From positions 1,302,001-1,366,000 of the forward strand of contig NZ_CP049786.1 of assembly GCF_011290365.1 (NCBI RefSeq): 64,000 nucleotides of DNA. The letters run 5' to 3'. Position numbers and translations under genes: made by a program. A model generated the notes under the pieces. It saw only the letters and a list, made by a program, of their open reading frames with translations, did no database searches and had not been told where the DNA came from. The stretch comes from Leclercia sp. 29361. GTDB lineage: Bacteria; Pseudomonadota; Gammaproteobacteria; Enterobacterales; Enterobacteriaceae. Positions within the stretch are counted from its first letter, which is position 1. Every line of letters starts with the position of its first letter. This document shows positions 50,404 to 59,571 of the stretch, piece after piece.

Positions 50404-50480
50404 TGGTGGCTACGACGGGATTCGAACCTGTGACCCCATCATTATGAGTGATGTGCTCTAACCAACTGAGCTACGTAGCC
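50404..50480 (-). tRNA. metU: tRNA-Met (elongator, CAT), metU position
   Basis: A 77-base cloverleaf with acceptor GGCTACG/CGTAGCC, encoded CCA and anticodon loop CTCATAA. It is identical to the other Met gene of the operon. The acceptor differs from initiator tRNA, so this is the elongator. Confidence 0.97.
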
Positions 50481-50497
50481 AGTACTGCTTTCTTCGA

Positions 50498-50572
50498 TGG
50501 CTGGGGTACCTGGATTCGAACCAGGGAATGCCGGTATCAAAAACCGGTGCCTTACCGCTTGGCGATACCCCA
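50498..50572 (-). tRNA. glnW: tRNA-Gln (anticodon TTG), glnW position
   Basis: A 75-base cloverleaf with encoded CCA and anticodon loop TTTTGAT. It reads CAA (and CAG by wobble). Identical in sequence to the next copy. Confidence 0.97.
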
Positions 50573-50605
50573 ATAACCGCGGAGAACCGCAAAATCGAAG
50601 AAATA

Positions 50606-50680
50606 TGGCTGGGGTACCTGGATTCGAACCAGGGAATGCCGGTATCAAAAACCGGTGCCTTACCGCTTGGCGATACCCCA
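50606..50680 (-). tRNA. glnU: tRNA-Gln (anticodon TTG), glnU position
   Basis: A 75-base copy identical to the gene at 50498-50572, with encoded CCA. The pair is tandem with a 33-base spacer. Confidence 0.97.
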
Positions 50681-50703
50681 TCCGTGCAACGCTTTTATGG
50701 GAA

Positions 50704-50788
50704 TGGTGCGGGAGGCGAGACTTGAACTCGCACACCTTGCGGCGCCAGAACCTAAATCTGGTGCGTCTACCAATTTCGCCACTCCCGC
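50704..50788 (-). tRNA. leuW: tRNA-Leu (anticodon TAG)
   Basis: An 85-base class II tRNA with acceptor GCGGGAG/CTCCCGC, a long variable arm, anticodon loop TTTAGGT and encoded CCA. It reads CUN leucine codons. It corresponds to E. coli leuW in the same operon. Confidence 0.97.
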
Positions 50789-50796
50789 AAAAAAGA

Positions 50797-50873
50797 TGGT
50801 GGCTACGACGGGATTCGAACCTGTGACCCCATCATTATGAGTGATGTGCTCTAACCAACTGAGCTACGTAGCC
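50797..50873 (-). tRNA. metT: tRNA-Met (elongator, CAT), metT position
   Basis: A 77-base elongator tRNA-Met identical to the copy at 50404-50480. It is the first gene of the seven-tRNA operon, which keeps the E. coli order metT-leuW-glnU-glnW-metU-glnV-glnX. Confidence 0.97.
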
Positions 50874-50912
50874 ATCTTTTTTTCGCGTTACCTTATCGGC
50901 GTTGCGGGGCGC

Positions 50913-50941
50913 ATTATGCGTATAGACCCTTGCAGCGTCAA
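50913..50941 (-). promoter_or_regulatory. Stable-RNA promoter of the tRNA operon
   Basis: On the minus strand TTGACG (-35, 50936-50941), a 17-base spacer and CATAAT (-10, 50913-50918) are followed by the GC-rich discriminator GCGCCCCGC. This is the typical form of stringently controlled rRNA/tRNA promoters. Confidence 0.85.
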
Positions 50942-51057
50942 CACCTTTTTCAACGAAAATGTCTGGAATGTGACTGTTTGGTTAGGTTGCGAACAGCGTG
51001 GCCGAATATTCGGCAATTATTGGTTATTAATCGTTTTTGTCCAGCAAAACGCGAGGC

Positions 51058-51082
51058 AAAAAAAGAGGCCCCGCAGGGCCTC
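51058..51082 (-). terminator. Terminator of asnB
   Basis: GAGGCCC and GGGCCTC form a perfect stem with a CGCA loop; on the minus strand seven T follow. It is 18 bases past the asnB stop. Confidence 0.9.
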
Positions 51083-51099
51083 ATGGAAACGCTTTTTGC

Positions 51100-52764
51100 T
51101 TATTTATAAGCAGACTGGTGCACACCCACGGCACGACCTGATGGATCGTTCATGGTTTTGAACGCTTCATCCCACTCAATGGCTTTTGCAGAAGAGCAGG
51201 CAACGGAAGGGCCGCCCGGAACACACTCTGCTGCGCTTGGCAGCGGGAACAGCTCTTCGAAGATCTCACGGTACAGATAGGCTTCTTTCGAACCCGGCGT
51301 GTTGTACGGGAAGCGGAAGCTGGCGGTTTCCAGTTGCTGATCGGAAACTTGCTTCGCGGCCACCTCTTTCAGGGTGTCGATCCAGCTATAACCTACGCCG
51401 TCAGAGAACTGCTCTTTCTGACGCCATGCCACGCTTGCCGGCAGGTAAGATTCAAAGCATTCACGCAGGACATGTTTTTCCATCTTGCCGTTGCCGCACA
51501 TCTTATCCTGCGGGTTGATACGCATGGCCACGTCGAGGAATTTCTTATCCAGGAACGGTACGCGCGCTTCCACGCCCCAGGCAGACATCGCTTTGTTGGC
51601 ACGGGCGCAGTCAAACATGTGCAACGCCTGCAGCTTACGTACCGTCTCTTCGTGTAGCTCTTTGGCGTTCGGCGCTTTGTGGAAGTAGAGATAGCCGCCA
51701 AATACTTCGTCAGAGCCTTCACCGGACAGCACCATCTTGATGCCCATCGCTTTGATTTTACGCGACATCAGGTACATCGGCGTGGAGGCGCGGATGGTCG
51801 TCACGTCATATGTTTCAATGTGATAGATTACGTCACGGATCGCATCTAGCCCTTCCTGCACCGTAAAGTGGATCTCATGGTGCACGGTGCCGAGGTGGTT
51901 GGCCACTTCCTGCGCGGCTTTCAGATCCGGAGATCCTTCCAGACCGACAGCGAAGGAGTGCAGCTGCGGCCACCAGGCTTCGGAACGCTCCTGATCTTCC
52001 ACGCGACGCGCCGCATATTTTTTGGTGATCGCCGAGATAACAGACGAGTCCAGACCGCCGGAGAGCAGCACGCCATAAGGCACGTCTGACATCAGGTGGC
52101 TTTTTACCGCCTCTTCCAGGGCCTGAGTCAGCTCAGCTTTGTCGGTAACGTTGTCTTTAACGGCATCGTAATCGAACCAGTCGCGTTGATAGTAAGAGCG
52201 GATCTCGCCATCTTTGCTCCACAGGAAGCTGCCTGCCGGGAACTCTTTAATGGTGCGGCATACCGGCACCAGGGCTTTCATCTCTGAGGCCACGTAGAAG
52301 TTGCCGAATTCGTCGTGACCCATATACAGCGGGATGATCCCGATGTGGTCGCGGCCAATCAGATACGCATCTTTTTCGCTGTCGTAGAGAGCGAAGGCAA
52401 ACATCCCCTGCAGTTCATCAAGGAATTCCGGGCCCTTTTCCTGGTACAGGGCGAGGATCACTTCACAGTCAGAACCGGTCTGGAAGGCATAGCGTTCGCC
52501 GTATTCTGCGCGCAGCGCCTGGTGGTTGTAGATCTCACCGTTGACCGCCAGGGCATGGGTTTTCTTCTCGTTATACAGCGGCTGGGCACCGGCGTTGACG
52601 TCCACAATCGACAGACGCTCATGGGCCAGAATCGCTTTATCGCTGGCGTATACACCGGACCAGTCCGGGCCGCGATGGCGCATCAGACGGGATAACTCCA
52701 GTGCTTTTTTACGCAGTTCGCCTGCGTCAGTTTTAATATCCAGTACGCCGAAAATTGAACACAT
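51100..52764 (-). CDS. asnB: Asparagine synthetase B (glutamine-hydrolysing)
   Basis: A 554-residue enzyme making asparagine from aspartate, ATP and glutamine. Cys2 right after the initiator Met is the glutaminase nucleophile (MCSIFGVLD); the synthetase half has the PP-loop SGGLDSS. The ATG at 52764 is required to expose Cys2, so the longer opening to 52878 is rejected. Length equals E. coli AsnB. It is a single gene between terminators, next to nagD as in E. coli. Confidence 0.98.
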   Translation of the reverse strand: MCSIFGVLDIKTDAGELRKKALELSRLMRHRGPDWSGVYASDKAILAHERLSIVDVNAGAQPLYNEKKTHALAVNGEIYNHQALRAEYGERYAFQTGSDCEVILALYQEKGPEFLDELQGMFAFALYDSEKDAYLIGRDHIGIIPLYMGHDEFGNFYVASEMKALVPVCRTIKEFPAGSFLWSKDGEIRSYYQRDWFDYDAVKDNVTDKAELTQALEEAVKSHLMSDVPYGVLLSGGLDSSVISAITKKYAARRVEDQERSEAWWPQLHSFAVGLEGSPDLKAAQEVANHLGTVHHEIHFTVQEGLDAIRDVIYHIETYDVTTIRASTPMYLMSRKIKAMGIKMVLSGEGSDEVFGGYLYFHKAPNAKELHEETVRKLQALHMFDCARANKAMSAWGVEARVPFLDKKFLDVAMRINPQDKMCGNGKMEKHVLRECFESYLPASVAWRQKEQFSDGVGYSWIDTLKEVAAKQVSDQQLETASFRFPYNTPGSKEAYLYREIFEELFPLPSAAECVPGGPSVACSSAKAIEWDEAFKTMNDPSGRAVGVHQSAYK

Positions 52765-52982
52765 AACCTTCTCCATTAACCCTGTTGCAGTGTGATGTTG
52801 CTTGCTTATGAAAATGCCGCAAAAGGGGAGGAGCGGCAAGCGTTTTGCCGGGTAAAAGAGAAAAAGTGCAACGGTCATTGCCGAATGTTGAAAAAAGCGT
52901 ACAGACAGGACGCATTTATTGAGGATTATTCAATGAATGACGATTTTGTTTAGACGCGGCGCTGTTTTTGCCGCTACAAAAT

Positions 52983-53010
52983 GAAAAAACCACGTCCGGG
53001 GACGTGGTTT
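52983..53010 (-). terminator. Terminator of the nagBACD operon
   Basis: AAACCACGTC and GACGTGGTTT form a perfect 10-bp stem with a 4-base loop; TTT and CAT follow on the minus strand. It lies 4 bases past the nagD stop. Confidence 0.85.
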
Positions 53011-53014
53011 CAGG

Positions 53015-53767
53015 CTACAGAATATCGATTTCCGCGACCGAGGGGTAAATCCAGCTCGGCCGGAACGGCATCGAATCAATATCATCGAGGGTCGATACTC
53101 CTGAGAGCACCAGGATAGTCTCCAGCCCCGCCTGGAAGCCAGCCAGAATATCGGTGCGCAGGTTGTCGCCCACGATCACCGTATCTTCGGAGTGGGTCTG
53201 CATTTTGTTGAGTGCCGCGCGAATGATCCACGGGCTGGGCTTACCGACATAAAACGGCACGCGTCCGGTCATCTTCTCGATACCGGCACAGAGCGCGCCA
53301 CAGGCCGGATAAAAACCGCGGCCGTGGGTATCCGGGTTGGTGGCGATAAAGCGGGCGCCGCTGGCGACGAAGAACGCTGCCTTGTGCATCATCTCCCAGT
53401 TATAGGAGCGCGTTTCACCCACGATGACGAAATCGGGATTGACGTCGGTAATGGTGAAGCCTGCTTTATATAACTCATGGATCAGTGCACCTTCTCCCAC
53501 TACATAAGCTTTTTTGCCTTCCTGACGCTTCAGAAAATCGGCGGTAGCCATTGCCGAGGTGTAGAAGACGCTGTCGGGCACATCGATACCGGCAGTCGCA
53601 AAACGGTTCGCCAGATCCTGCCCGGTCTGCGACGGGAAGTTGGTGAGCAGAACCAGCGGCATGCCTTGTTCCATGATGCGGTTAAGAAATTCGGCTGCGC
53701 CCGGCACGGCAGCGTTGTCGTGCATCAGCACGCCGTCGATATCACAAATAACATTCTTAATGGTCAT
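53015..53767 (-). CDS. nagD: HAD-family nucleotide/sugar phosphatase NagD
   Basis: A 250-residue HAD superfamily (class IIA) phosphatase, best on UMP and GMP in E. coli; its role in amino-sugar use is unclear. The nucleophile motif is CDIDGVLMHDN with Asp residues, motif II is LLTNFPSQ and motif IV GDNLRTDI. The ATG at 53767 gives the E. coli length. Last gene of nagBACD, 45 bases after nagC. Confidence 0.96.
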   Translation of the reverse strand: MTIKNVICDIDGVLMHDNAAVPGAAEFLNRIMEQGMPLVLLTNFPSQTGQDLANRFATAGIDVPDSVFYTSAMATADFLKRQEGKKAYVVGEGALIHELYKAGFTITDVNPDFVIVGETRSYNWEMMHKAAFFVASGARFIATNPDTHGRGFYPACGALCAGIEKMTGRVPFYVGKPSPWIIRAALNKMQTHSEDTVIVGDNLRTDILAGFQAGLETILVLSGVSTLDDIDSMPFRPSWIYPSVAEIDIL

Positions 53768-53812
53768 GAACTTCCCGGCATCAAAAAAAGAAGGCGACAC
53801 TATAAAACGCTG

Positions 53813-55033
53813 TCAGCTTTCCAGCAAACGCTGCAACAGGATACCGTTAAGCATGGCGCGTTTTACCAGCGCAAAGGCACCAATCGCCGACCGGTCATTT
53901 AACGCGGAGCGAACCACGGGCAGATTCTGACGAAACGCCTTCAGCGCCTGGGTATTGATGCACCCCTCGATGGCGGGCAGCAGCACTTTTTCGGCTTCGG
54001 TAATTTCGCCCGCGATCACCACTTTTTGTGGGTTAAACAGGTTGATGGCGATGGCGATAGTTTTGCCTAGGTGGCGGCCAACCTGTTCGATCACTTCGCT
54101 GGCCAGCGCGTCGCCCTTGTTGGCGGCTTTACAGATGGCATTGATTTTACAGTCGTCCAGGGTAACGCGGCTCTGGTATCCCTGCTCCAGCAGATGACGC
54201 ACACGCTGCTCGATGGCGGCGTTGGCGGCCACCGTTTCCAGACAGCCAAAGTTGCCGCAGTGACAGCGCTCGCCCAGCGGATCGACCTGAATGTGGCCTA
54301 TCTCGCCGACGTTGCCGTTCCGGCCAATAAAAATGCGTCCGTTGGAGATGATCCCGGCCCCTGTACCGCGGTGAACGCGCACCAGGATAGAGTCTTCACA
54401 ATCCTGGCTCGCACCAAAGTAGTGCTCAGCCAGCGCCAGGCTACGGATATCGTGACCCACAAAACAGGTTACGGCGAAGCGTTTTTCGAGAGCGTCGATC
54501 AGCCCCCAGTTTTCGACCTGAATATGCGGCATATAGCGGATCACACCGCTTTCGGGGTCCACAAGTCCGGGCAGGATCACCGAGATGGCGATCAGCTCGC
54601 GAATTTTGCGCTGGCAGGAGTCGATAAACAGCTCGATGGCGTTGAGCAGGGCATGCTCAAGCGTCTCCTGGGTGCGTTCCGGCAGGGCATAGTGCTCTTC
54701 AGCAACCGCTTTGCTGCTCAGATCGTACAGCGTCAGGGTGGCATCATGACGGCCAAGGCGCACGCCGATGGCGTGAAAATTGCGGGTTTCGGTGACAATC
54801 GAGATAGCGCGACGGCCCCCGGTGGAGGCCTGCTGATCCACTTCTTTGATCAGCCCGCGCTCAATGAGCTGGCGGGTAATTTTCGTCACGCTGGCGGGGG
54901 CAAGCTGGCTCTGTTCTGCAATCTGGATCCGCGAGATGGGTCCATGCTGGTCGATCAGTCGATATACCGCCGCACTGTTCAGCTGCTTTACCAGATCAAC
55001 GTTACCAATTTGAGCTTGTCCGCCAGGTGTCAT
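53813..55033 (-). CDS. nagC: N-acetylglucosamine repressor NagC
   Basis: A 406-residue ROK-family repressor, inactivated by GlcNAc-6-phosphate. The N-terminal winged helix (about 15-75) contains ISRIQIAEQSQLAPASVTK. The ROK part has the zinc site CHCGNFGCLE and GTGAGIISNG. It controls nagE, nagBACD and chiP; operator-like boxes are present upstream of all three in this window. It lies 8 bases after nagA. Confidence 0.97.
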   Translation of the reverse strand: MTPGGQAQIGNVDLVKQLNSAAVYRLIDQHGPISRIQIAEQSQLAPASVTKITRQLIERGLIKEVDQQASTGGRRAISIVTETRNFHAIGVRLGRHDATLTLYDLSSKAVAEEHYALPERTQETLEHALLNAIELFIDSCQRKIRELIAISVILPGLVDPESGVIRYMPHIQVENWGLIDALEKRFAVTCFVGHDIRSLALAEHYFGASQDCEDSILVRVHRGTGAGIISNGRIFIGRNGNVGEIGHIQVDPLGERCHCGNFGCLETVAANAAIEQRVRHLLEQGYQSRVTLDDCKINAICKAANKGDALASEVIEQVGRHLGKTIAIAINLFNPQKVVIAGEITEAEKVLLPAIEGCINTQALKAFRQNLPVVRSALNDRSAIGAFALVKRAMLNGILLQRLLES

Positions 55034-55041
55034 ACGTTTAC

Positions 55042-56190
55042 TTACTCTGTGACGACCTCGTTACCATTAACGATGGTCTTGATGATTTTATAATCGTGTG
55101 TGAATGCGGTGAGGTTAGCCACCATGCCCGGGGCAATGCTGCCCAGCTGCTTGTCCACGCCAATCGCGCGTGCTGGGTACAGGGTTGCCATACGCAGCAC
55201 TTCATCCAGGGCAATGCTGCAATGTTCCACCAGATTGCGCACGCCTTCGATCATGGTCAGAGCCGAACCACTTAAGGTTCCGTTCTCATCCACACACAGT
55301 CCATTCCGGTAGTATATTGTTTTACCAGCAAAAATGAACTGTTCAATATTTGCCCCTGCTGGTGCTGTGGCATCGGTAACCAGACACAACTTGTCGCCTT
55401 TCAGGCGTTTGGCGTTACGCACGTTGGCATAGTCGACGTGTAACCCGTCGGCAATGATGCCGCAGTAGACGTCCGGCTCATCGAAAATCGCCCCGGCCAG
55501 ACCCGGTTCGCGCCCGGTGATGTACGGCATGGCGTTATAAAGATGGGTGGCGAAAGTGATACCGGCACGGAAGCCGACTTTGGCCTCTTTCAGCGTGGCG
55601 TTGGAGTGTCCGGCAGAGACAACAATGCCTGCGCCCGCCAGCTTGCGAATGACGTCCTGGTCAACCATCTCTGGCGCCAGGGTCACTTTGGTGATCACAT
55701 CCGCATTGGCGCACATGAAATCGACCAGCTCGTCGTCAGGTTTACGCACAAAGCTCGGGTTATGGGTGCCTTTCTTGACGATATTCAGCCACGGACCTTC
55801 AAGGTGCAGGCCCAGCGCCTGGTGCGGATATTTCGCCAGGTATTCACGCATCACGCGAATGCCCTGTTTCATCAGATCGTCGCTGGTGGTGATCAGCGTC
55901 GGCAGGTAGCTGGTGCAGCCCGATCTTTCGTTAGCGCGCTGCATAATCTCCAGCGTCTCAACCGTAACGGCTTCCGCTGTATCATTGAACTGCACGCCGC
56001 CACAGCCGTTAAGCTGTACGTCGATAAAACCGGGGGAGATGACTGCCCCATTGAGCGAGCGTTGTTCTATTTCCGCCGGCAGCTCGGCCAGTGGGCAGAC
56101 ACGTTCAATCAGGCCATTTGCGATCACAATCGCATGGTCATCCAGAATTTCATGGCCGGTATAAATCCGACCGTGGGTTAAAGCATACAT
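55042..56190 (-). CDS. nagA: N-acetylglucosamine-6-phosphate deacetylase
   Basis: A 382-residue amidohydrolase that removes acetate from GlcNAc-6-P. Metal and substrate motifs are HLEGPWLN and VSAGHSNAT, with the catalytic Asp in [10 protein letters not shown]. Its substrate also serves as NagC inducer, so NagA sets the regulatory signal. The ATG at 56190 gives the E. coli length; the opening to 56247 is rejected. A hairpin GCCCCTG/CAGGGGC (56219-56236) lies in the 56-base nagB-nagA gap. Confidence 0.97.
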   Translation of the reverse strand: MYALTHGRIYTGHEILDDHAIVIANGLIERVCPLAELPAEIEQRSLNGAVISPGFIDVQLNGCGGVQFNDTAEAVTVETLEIMQRANERSGCTSYLPTLITTSDDLMKQGIRVMREYLAKYPHQALGLHLEGPWLNIVKKGTHNPSFVRKPDDELVDFMCANADVITKVTLAPEMVDQDVIRKLAGAGIVVSAGHSNATLKEAKVGFRAGITFATHLYNAMPYITGREPGLAGAIFDEPDVYCGIIADGLHVDYANVRNAKRLKGDKLCLVTDATAPAGANIEQFIFAGKTIYYRNGLCVDENGTLSGSALTMIEGVRNLVEHCSIALDEVLRMATLYPARAIGVDKQLGSIAPGMVANLTAFTHDYKIIKTIVNGNEVVTE

Positions 56191-56246
56191 AACGACCCCC
56201 GGTATAAAAATAGCATCCCGCCCCTGAGAACAGGGGCGGCGTAACA

Positions 56247-57047
56247 TTACAGACCTTTGATGTTTTCTGCTTCTAATTCGTTGAAGTATTTCAGCGTCTT
56301 CACTTTCAGTTCCATGGTGGACGGCTCATCGCACACCACCACCGCTTTCGGATGCAGTTGCAGGCAGCTGATGGTCCACATATGGTTGACGTTGCCTTCA
56401 ACCGCGGCCTGCAGCGCCTGCGCTTTCACGCCGCCCAGCACCAGAATCATCACTTCTTCCGCATCCAGCAGGGTACCCACGCCAACGGTCAGGGCGTATT
56501 TTGGCACCTGGTTCACGTCGCCATCAAAGAAACGGGAGTTTGCCACACGGGTGTCATGGGTCAGGGTTTTGATACGGGTACGGGACGCCAGAGAAGAGGC
56601 CGGTTCGTTAAACGCGATATGACCGTCGTTGCCTACGCCACCCATGAACAGATGAATTTTGCCGTACGCGCGGATTTTTTCTTCATAATGACGGCATTCA
56701 GCGTCAATATCCGGCGCATTGCCATCCAGCAGGTTAATATTTCCCGGCTGAATATCAATGTGATCAAAGAAGTTACGGTGCATGAAGCTATGGTAGCTTT
56801 CCGGATGATCTTTTGGCAGACCAACGTACTCATCCATGTTGAAGGTGACAACGTGCTCGAAACTTACCTGGCCCGATTTATGCATCTCAACCAATGCTTT
56901 ATAGGCGGTAAGAGGTGTGCCACCGGTCGGCAGGCCGAGTACAAAAGGACGATCGGCAGTCGGTTTGAACGCATTGATACGGTTTACGATATGGCGGGCA
57001 GCCCATTTACCGACTTGTTCTGCAGTTGCCAGGGGGATCAGTCTCAT
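56247..57047 (-). CDS. nagB: Glucosamine-6-phosphate deaminase
   Basis: A 266-residue allosteric enzyme converting GlcN-6-P to fructose-6-P and ammonia. Family motifs are [30 protein letters not shown] and [17 protein letters not shown]. Length equals E. coli NagB. First gene of nagBACD, diverging from nagE across a 324-base control region. Confidence 0.98.
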   Translation of the reverse strand: MRLIPLATAEQVGKWAARHIVNRINAFKPTADRPFVLGLPTGGTPLTAYKALVEMHKSGQVSFEHVVTFNMDEYVGLPKDHPESYHSFMHRNFFDHIDIQPGNINLLDGNAPDIDAECRHYEEKIRAYGKIHLFMGGVGNDGHIAFNEPASSLASRTRIKTLTHDTRVANSRFFDGDVNQVPKYALTVGVGTLLDAEEVMILVLGGVKAQALQAAVEGNVNHMWTISCLQLHPKAVVVCDEPSTMELKVKTLKYFNELEAENIKGL

Positions 57048-57142
57048 TATTCACCTCTGAAGTTTTCATAAAAGTTGGCGGATTGCTTGTCCGGGCATGA
57101 TTAAGACTAACCTGGTTCACACCGAGAGGGGGCAATTCGTCT

Positions 57143-57165
57143 TGATTTTTCGTATCATAAAATAA
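57143..57165. promoter_or_regulatory. NagC operator-like site near nagB
   Basis: The near-palindrome ATTTTTCGTATCATAAAAT (57145-57163) fits the NagC box known for nagB. It lies about 100 bases upstream of nagB. Confidence 0.7.
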
Positions 57166-57209
57166 GTTTTGGCAGTTTGCCAGTAGAGGGGAGGGTGATA
57201 AACAATATT

Positions 57210-57227
57210 TGGTGACAAAACTCACAA
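57210..57227. promoter_or_regulatory. CRP site in the nagB-nagE region
   Basis: GTGA-CAAAAC-TCAC (57212-57225) matches the CRP core TGTGA-N6-TCACA. It lies between the two NagC boxes, as in E. coli, where CRP activates both divergent promoters. Confidence 0.7.
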
Positions 57228-57238
57228 AAAGTACGCTT

Positions 57239-57260
57239 TTAATTTGCGATACGAATTAAT
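57239..57260. promoter_or_regulatory. NagC operator-like site near nagE
   Basis: AATTTGCGATACGAATTA (57241-57258) matches the high-affinity nagE NagC box. Its centre is about 95 bases, nine helical turns, from the nagB box, which suits the DNA loop made by NagC in E. coli. Confidence 0.75.
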
Positions 57261-57371
57261 TTTCCACACACTCAATCAGCCAGTGAATCATCAACTGTAT
57301 GTATAAGTTAGTGACACAATAAAAACACAGCTGAGAACACACCGTTAACGGGGTCTCATAGGGGGAATAAA

Positions 57372-59393
57372 TTGAGCATTTTAGGTTATTTACAAAAGGT
57401 TGGTCGCGCCTTAATGGTGCCGGTCGCCACGCTGCCTGCAGCAGCAATATTGATGGGTGTCGGTTACTGGATTGACCCGGTAAGTTGGGGTGGTGATAAC
57501 GCCCTGGCTGCTTTGTTAATCAAATCGGGCGCCGCCATTATCGATAACATGTCCGTACTGTTCGCCATCGGTGTGGCTTATGGTATGTCCAAAGATAAAG
57601 ACGGTGCTGCGGCACTGACCGGCTTTGTGGGCTTCCTTGTGTTGACCACGCTCTGCTCCCCGGCTGCGGTATCGATGATTCAGAAGATCCCTGCGGACCA
57701 GGTTCCTGCAGCGTTCGGTAAGATCAACAACCAGTTCGTGGGTATCCTGGTGGGTATCATCTCCGCTGAACTGTACAACCGCTTCAGTAGCGTTGAGTTG
57801 CCAAAAGCACTCTCCTTCTTCAGCGGTCGTCGTCTGGTGCCGATCCTGACCTCCTTCGTGATGATCGCTGTGGCCTTCATTCTGATGTACATCTGGCCGA
57901 TGATCTTCGACGGTCTGGTGAACTTCGGTGAGCACATCCAGAAGCTGGGTTCCGTCGGTGCGGGCGTGTATGCGTTCTTCAACCGTCTGCTGATCCCGGT
58001 CGGTCTGCACCACGCGCTGAACTCCGTATTCTGGTTTGACGTTGCAGGTATCAACGATATCCCTAACTTCCTTGGCGGTGCACAGTCGATTGCCGCTGGT
58101 AAAGCAGAAATCGGTATTACAGGTCGTTACCAGGCGGGCTTCTTCCCAATTATGATGTTCGGTCTGCCGGGTGCGGCGCTGGCTATCTACCACTGCGCGC
58201 GTCCTGAGAATAAAGCGAAGGTACTGGGTATTATGATGGCGGGCGCATTCGCGGCCTTCTTCACCGGTATCACCGAGCCGCTGGAATTCTCCTTCATGTT
58301 CGTGGCGCCAGTACTGTACTTCATCCACGCAGTGCTCACCGGTATTTCTGTGTTTATCGCGGCAAGTATGCATTGGATTTCAGGCTTTGGTTTCAGCGCA
58401 GGTCTGGTGGATATGATGCTTTGGGTACGTAACCCACTGGCAACACACTGGTACATGCTGATCCCACAAGGTCTGGTGTTCTTCGCTATCTACTATGTGG
58501 TGTTCCGCTTCACCATCACCAAATTCAACCTGATGACCCCGGGTCGTGAGCTGGCGGTTGCCGGTAGCGAAGCGGATGGTCAGGATGTGAACGTGAGCGG
58601 CACCGCGACGGAAGACGTTTCCGGTCTGGCGCGTCAGTACATCGCGGCAGTCGGCGGTTCCGACAACCTGACCGGTATTGATGCCTGCATCACCCGTCTG
58701 CGTCTGAACGTGAAAGACTCTTCTCTGGTTAACGAAGCGATGGCGAAACGCCTGGGTGCTTCTGGCGTTATCCGCCTGAACAAAACCAGCGTGCAGATCA
58801 TCGTCGGCTTCGTGGCTGAGAAAATCGCTAACGCAATGAAAACCACCGGCCCGGTTGCCGCTGCTGAAGCGACCTCTGCCCCAGTCGCAGCACCTGCCGC
58901 CGTTAAGCCACAGGCTGTTGCCAATACCACCACCATCGCTGCGCTGGTTTCGCCAGTGACCGGAGACGTGGTTGCCCTGGAGCAGGTGCCTGATGAAGCC
59001 TTCGCCAGCAAAGCAGTAGGCGATGGTGTAGCGGTAAAACCAACGGATAAAACCGTGGTCTCCCCGGCAGCCGGTACTATCGTCAAAATCTTTAACACCA
59101 ACCATGCGTTCTGCCTGGAAACGGAGAAAGGCGCGGAGATCGTGGTCCACATGGGTATTGATACCGTGGCACTGGGTGGTCAGGGCTTCAAGCGCCTGGT
59201 TGAAGAGGGTGCCGAAGTGGTTGCCGGCCAGCCAGTGCTGGAAATGGATCTCGACTTCCTGAACGCCAATGCCCGCTCCATGATCAGCCCGGTTGTCTGC
59301 AGCAACATCGATGACTTCAGCGGCCTGGTCATCAAGGCGCAGGGTCAGGTTGTTGCCGGTCAGACACCACTGTATGAAATTAAAGGCAAGTAA
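57372..59393 (+). CDS. nagE: N-acetylglucosamine-specific PTS transporter EIICBA
   Basis: A 673-residue three-domain PTS permease that imports and phosphorylates GlcNAc. EIIC is membrane-embedded (about 1-370, GITEPLEF motif), EIIB carries the phosphocysteine in GIDACITRLRL, and EIIA carries the active His in EIVVHMGIDTV. A Pro/Ala/Val-rich linker joins IIB to IIA and is longer than in E. coli NagE (648 residues overall). The start is TTG at 57372 after AGGGGGAA. It diverges from nagBACD. Confidence 0.96.
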   Translation: MSILGYLQKVGRALMVPVATLPAAAILMGVGYWIDPVSWGGDNALAALLIKSGAAIIDNMSVLFAIGVAYGMSKDKDGAAALTGFVGFLVLTTLCSPAAVSMIQKIPADQVPAAFGKINNQFVGILVGIISAELYNRFSSVELPKALSFFSGRRLVPILTSFVMIAVAFILMYIWPMIFDGLVNFGEHIQKLGSVGAGVYAFFNRLLIPVGLHHALNSVFWFDVAGINDIPNFLGGAQSIAAGKAEIGITGRYQAGFFPIMMFGLPGAALAIYHCARPENKAKVLGIMMAGAFAAFFTGITEPLEFSFMFVAPVLYFIHAVLTGISVFIAASMHWISGFGFSAGLVDMMLWVRNPLATHWYMLIPQGLVFFAIYYVVFRFTITKFNLMTPGRELAVAGSEADGQDVNVSGTATEDVSGLARQYIAAVGGSDNLTGIDACITRLRLNVKDSSLVNEAMAKRLGASGVIRLNKTSVQIIVGFVAEKIANAMKTTGPVAAAEATSAPVAAPAAVKPQAVANTTTIAALVSPVTGDVVALEQVPDEAFASKAVGDGVAVKPTDKTVVSPAAGTIVKIFNTNHAFCLETEKGAEIVVHMGIDTVALGGQGFKRLVEEGAEVVAGQPVLEMDLDFLNANARSMISPVVCSNIDDFSGLVIKAQGQVVAGQTPLYEIKGK

Positions 59394-59420
59394 GTGCTCC
59401 TGAGTTAGCGTTAATGCCTG

Positions 59421-59451
59421 AGCGGCGGGGATATCCCCGCCGCTTTTTTTT
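59421..59451 (+). terminator. Terminator of nagE
   Basis: AGCGGCGGGG and CCCCGCCGCT form a perfect 10-bp stem with an ATAT loop, followed by eight T. Confidence 0.93.
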
Positions 59452-59571
59452 GCAGCAATCGCCCCGATTATTCTCTCCACAGACCTTTTTCACGTAACTA
59501 AAGGTTGTCACTACGCCCGGCTTATAAGATCATATGCCGTTATACGTCGTTTACGCTTTGAGGAATCCACG

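Noticed and set aside
50173..50873. Regularly spaced near-identical units resembling a CRISPR array
   Set aside because: The units are tRNA genes with cloverleaf folds and encoded CCA; no CRISPR repeat or cas gene is present.
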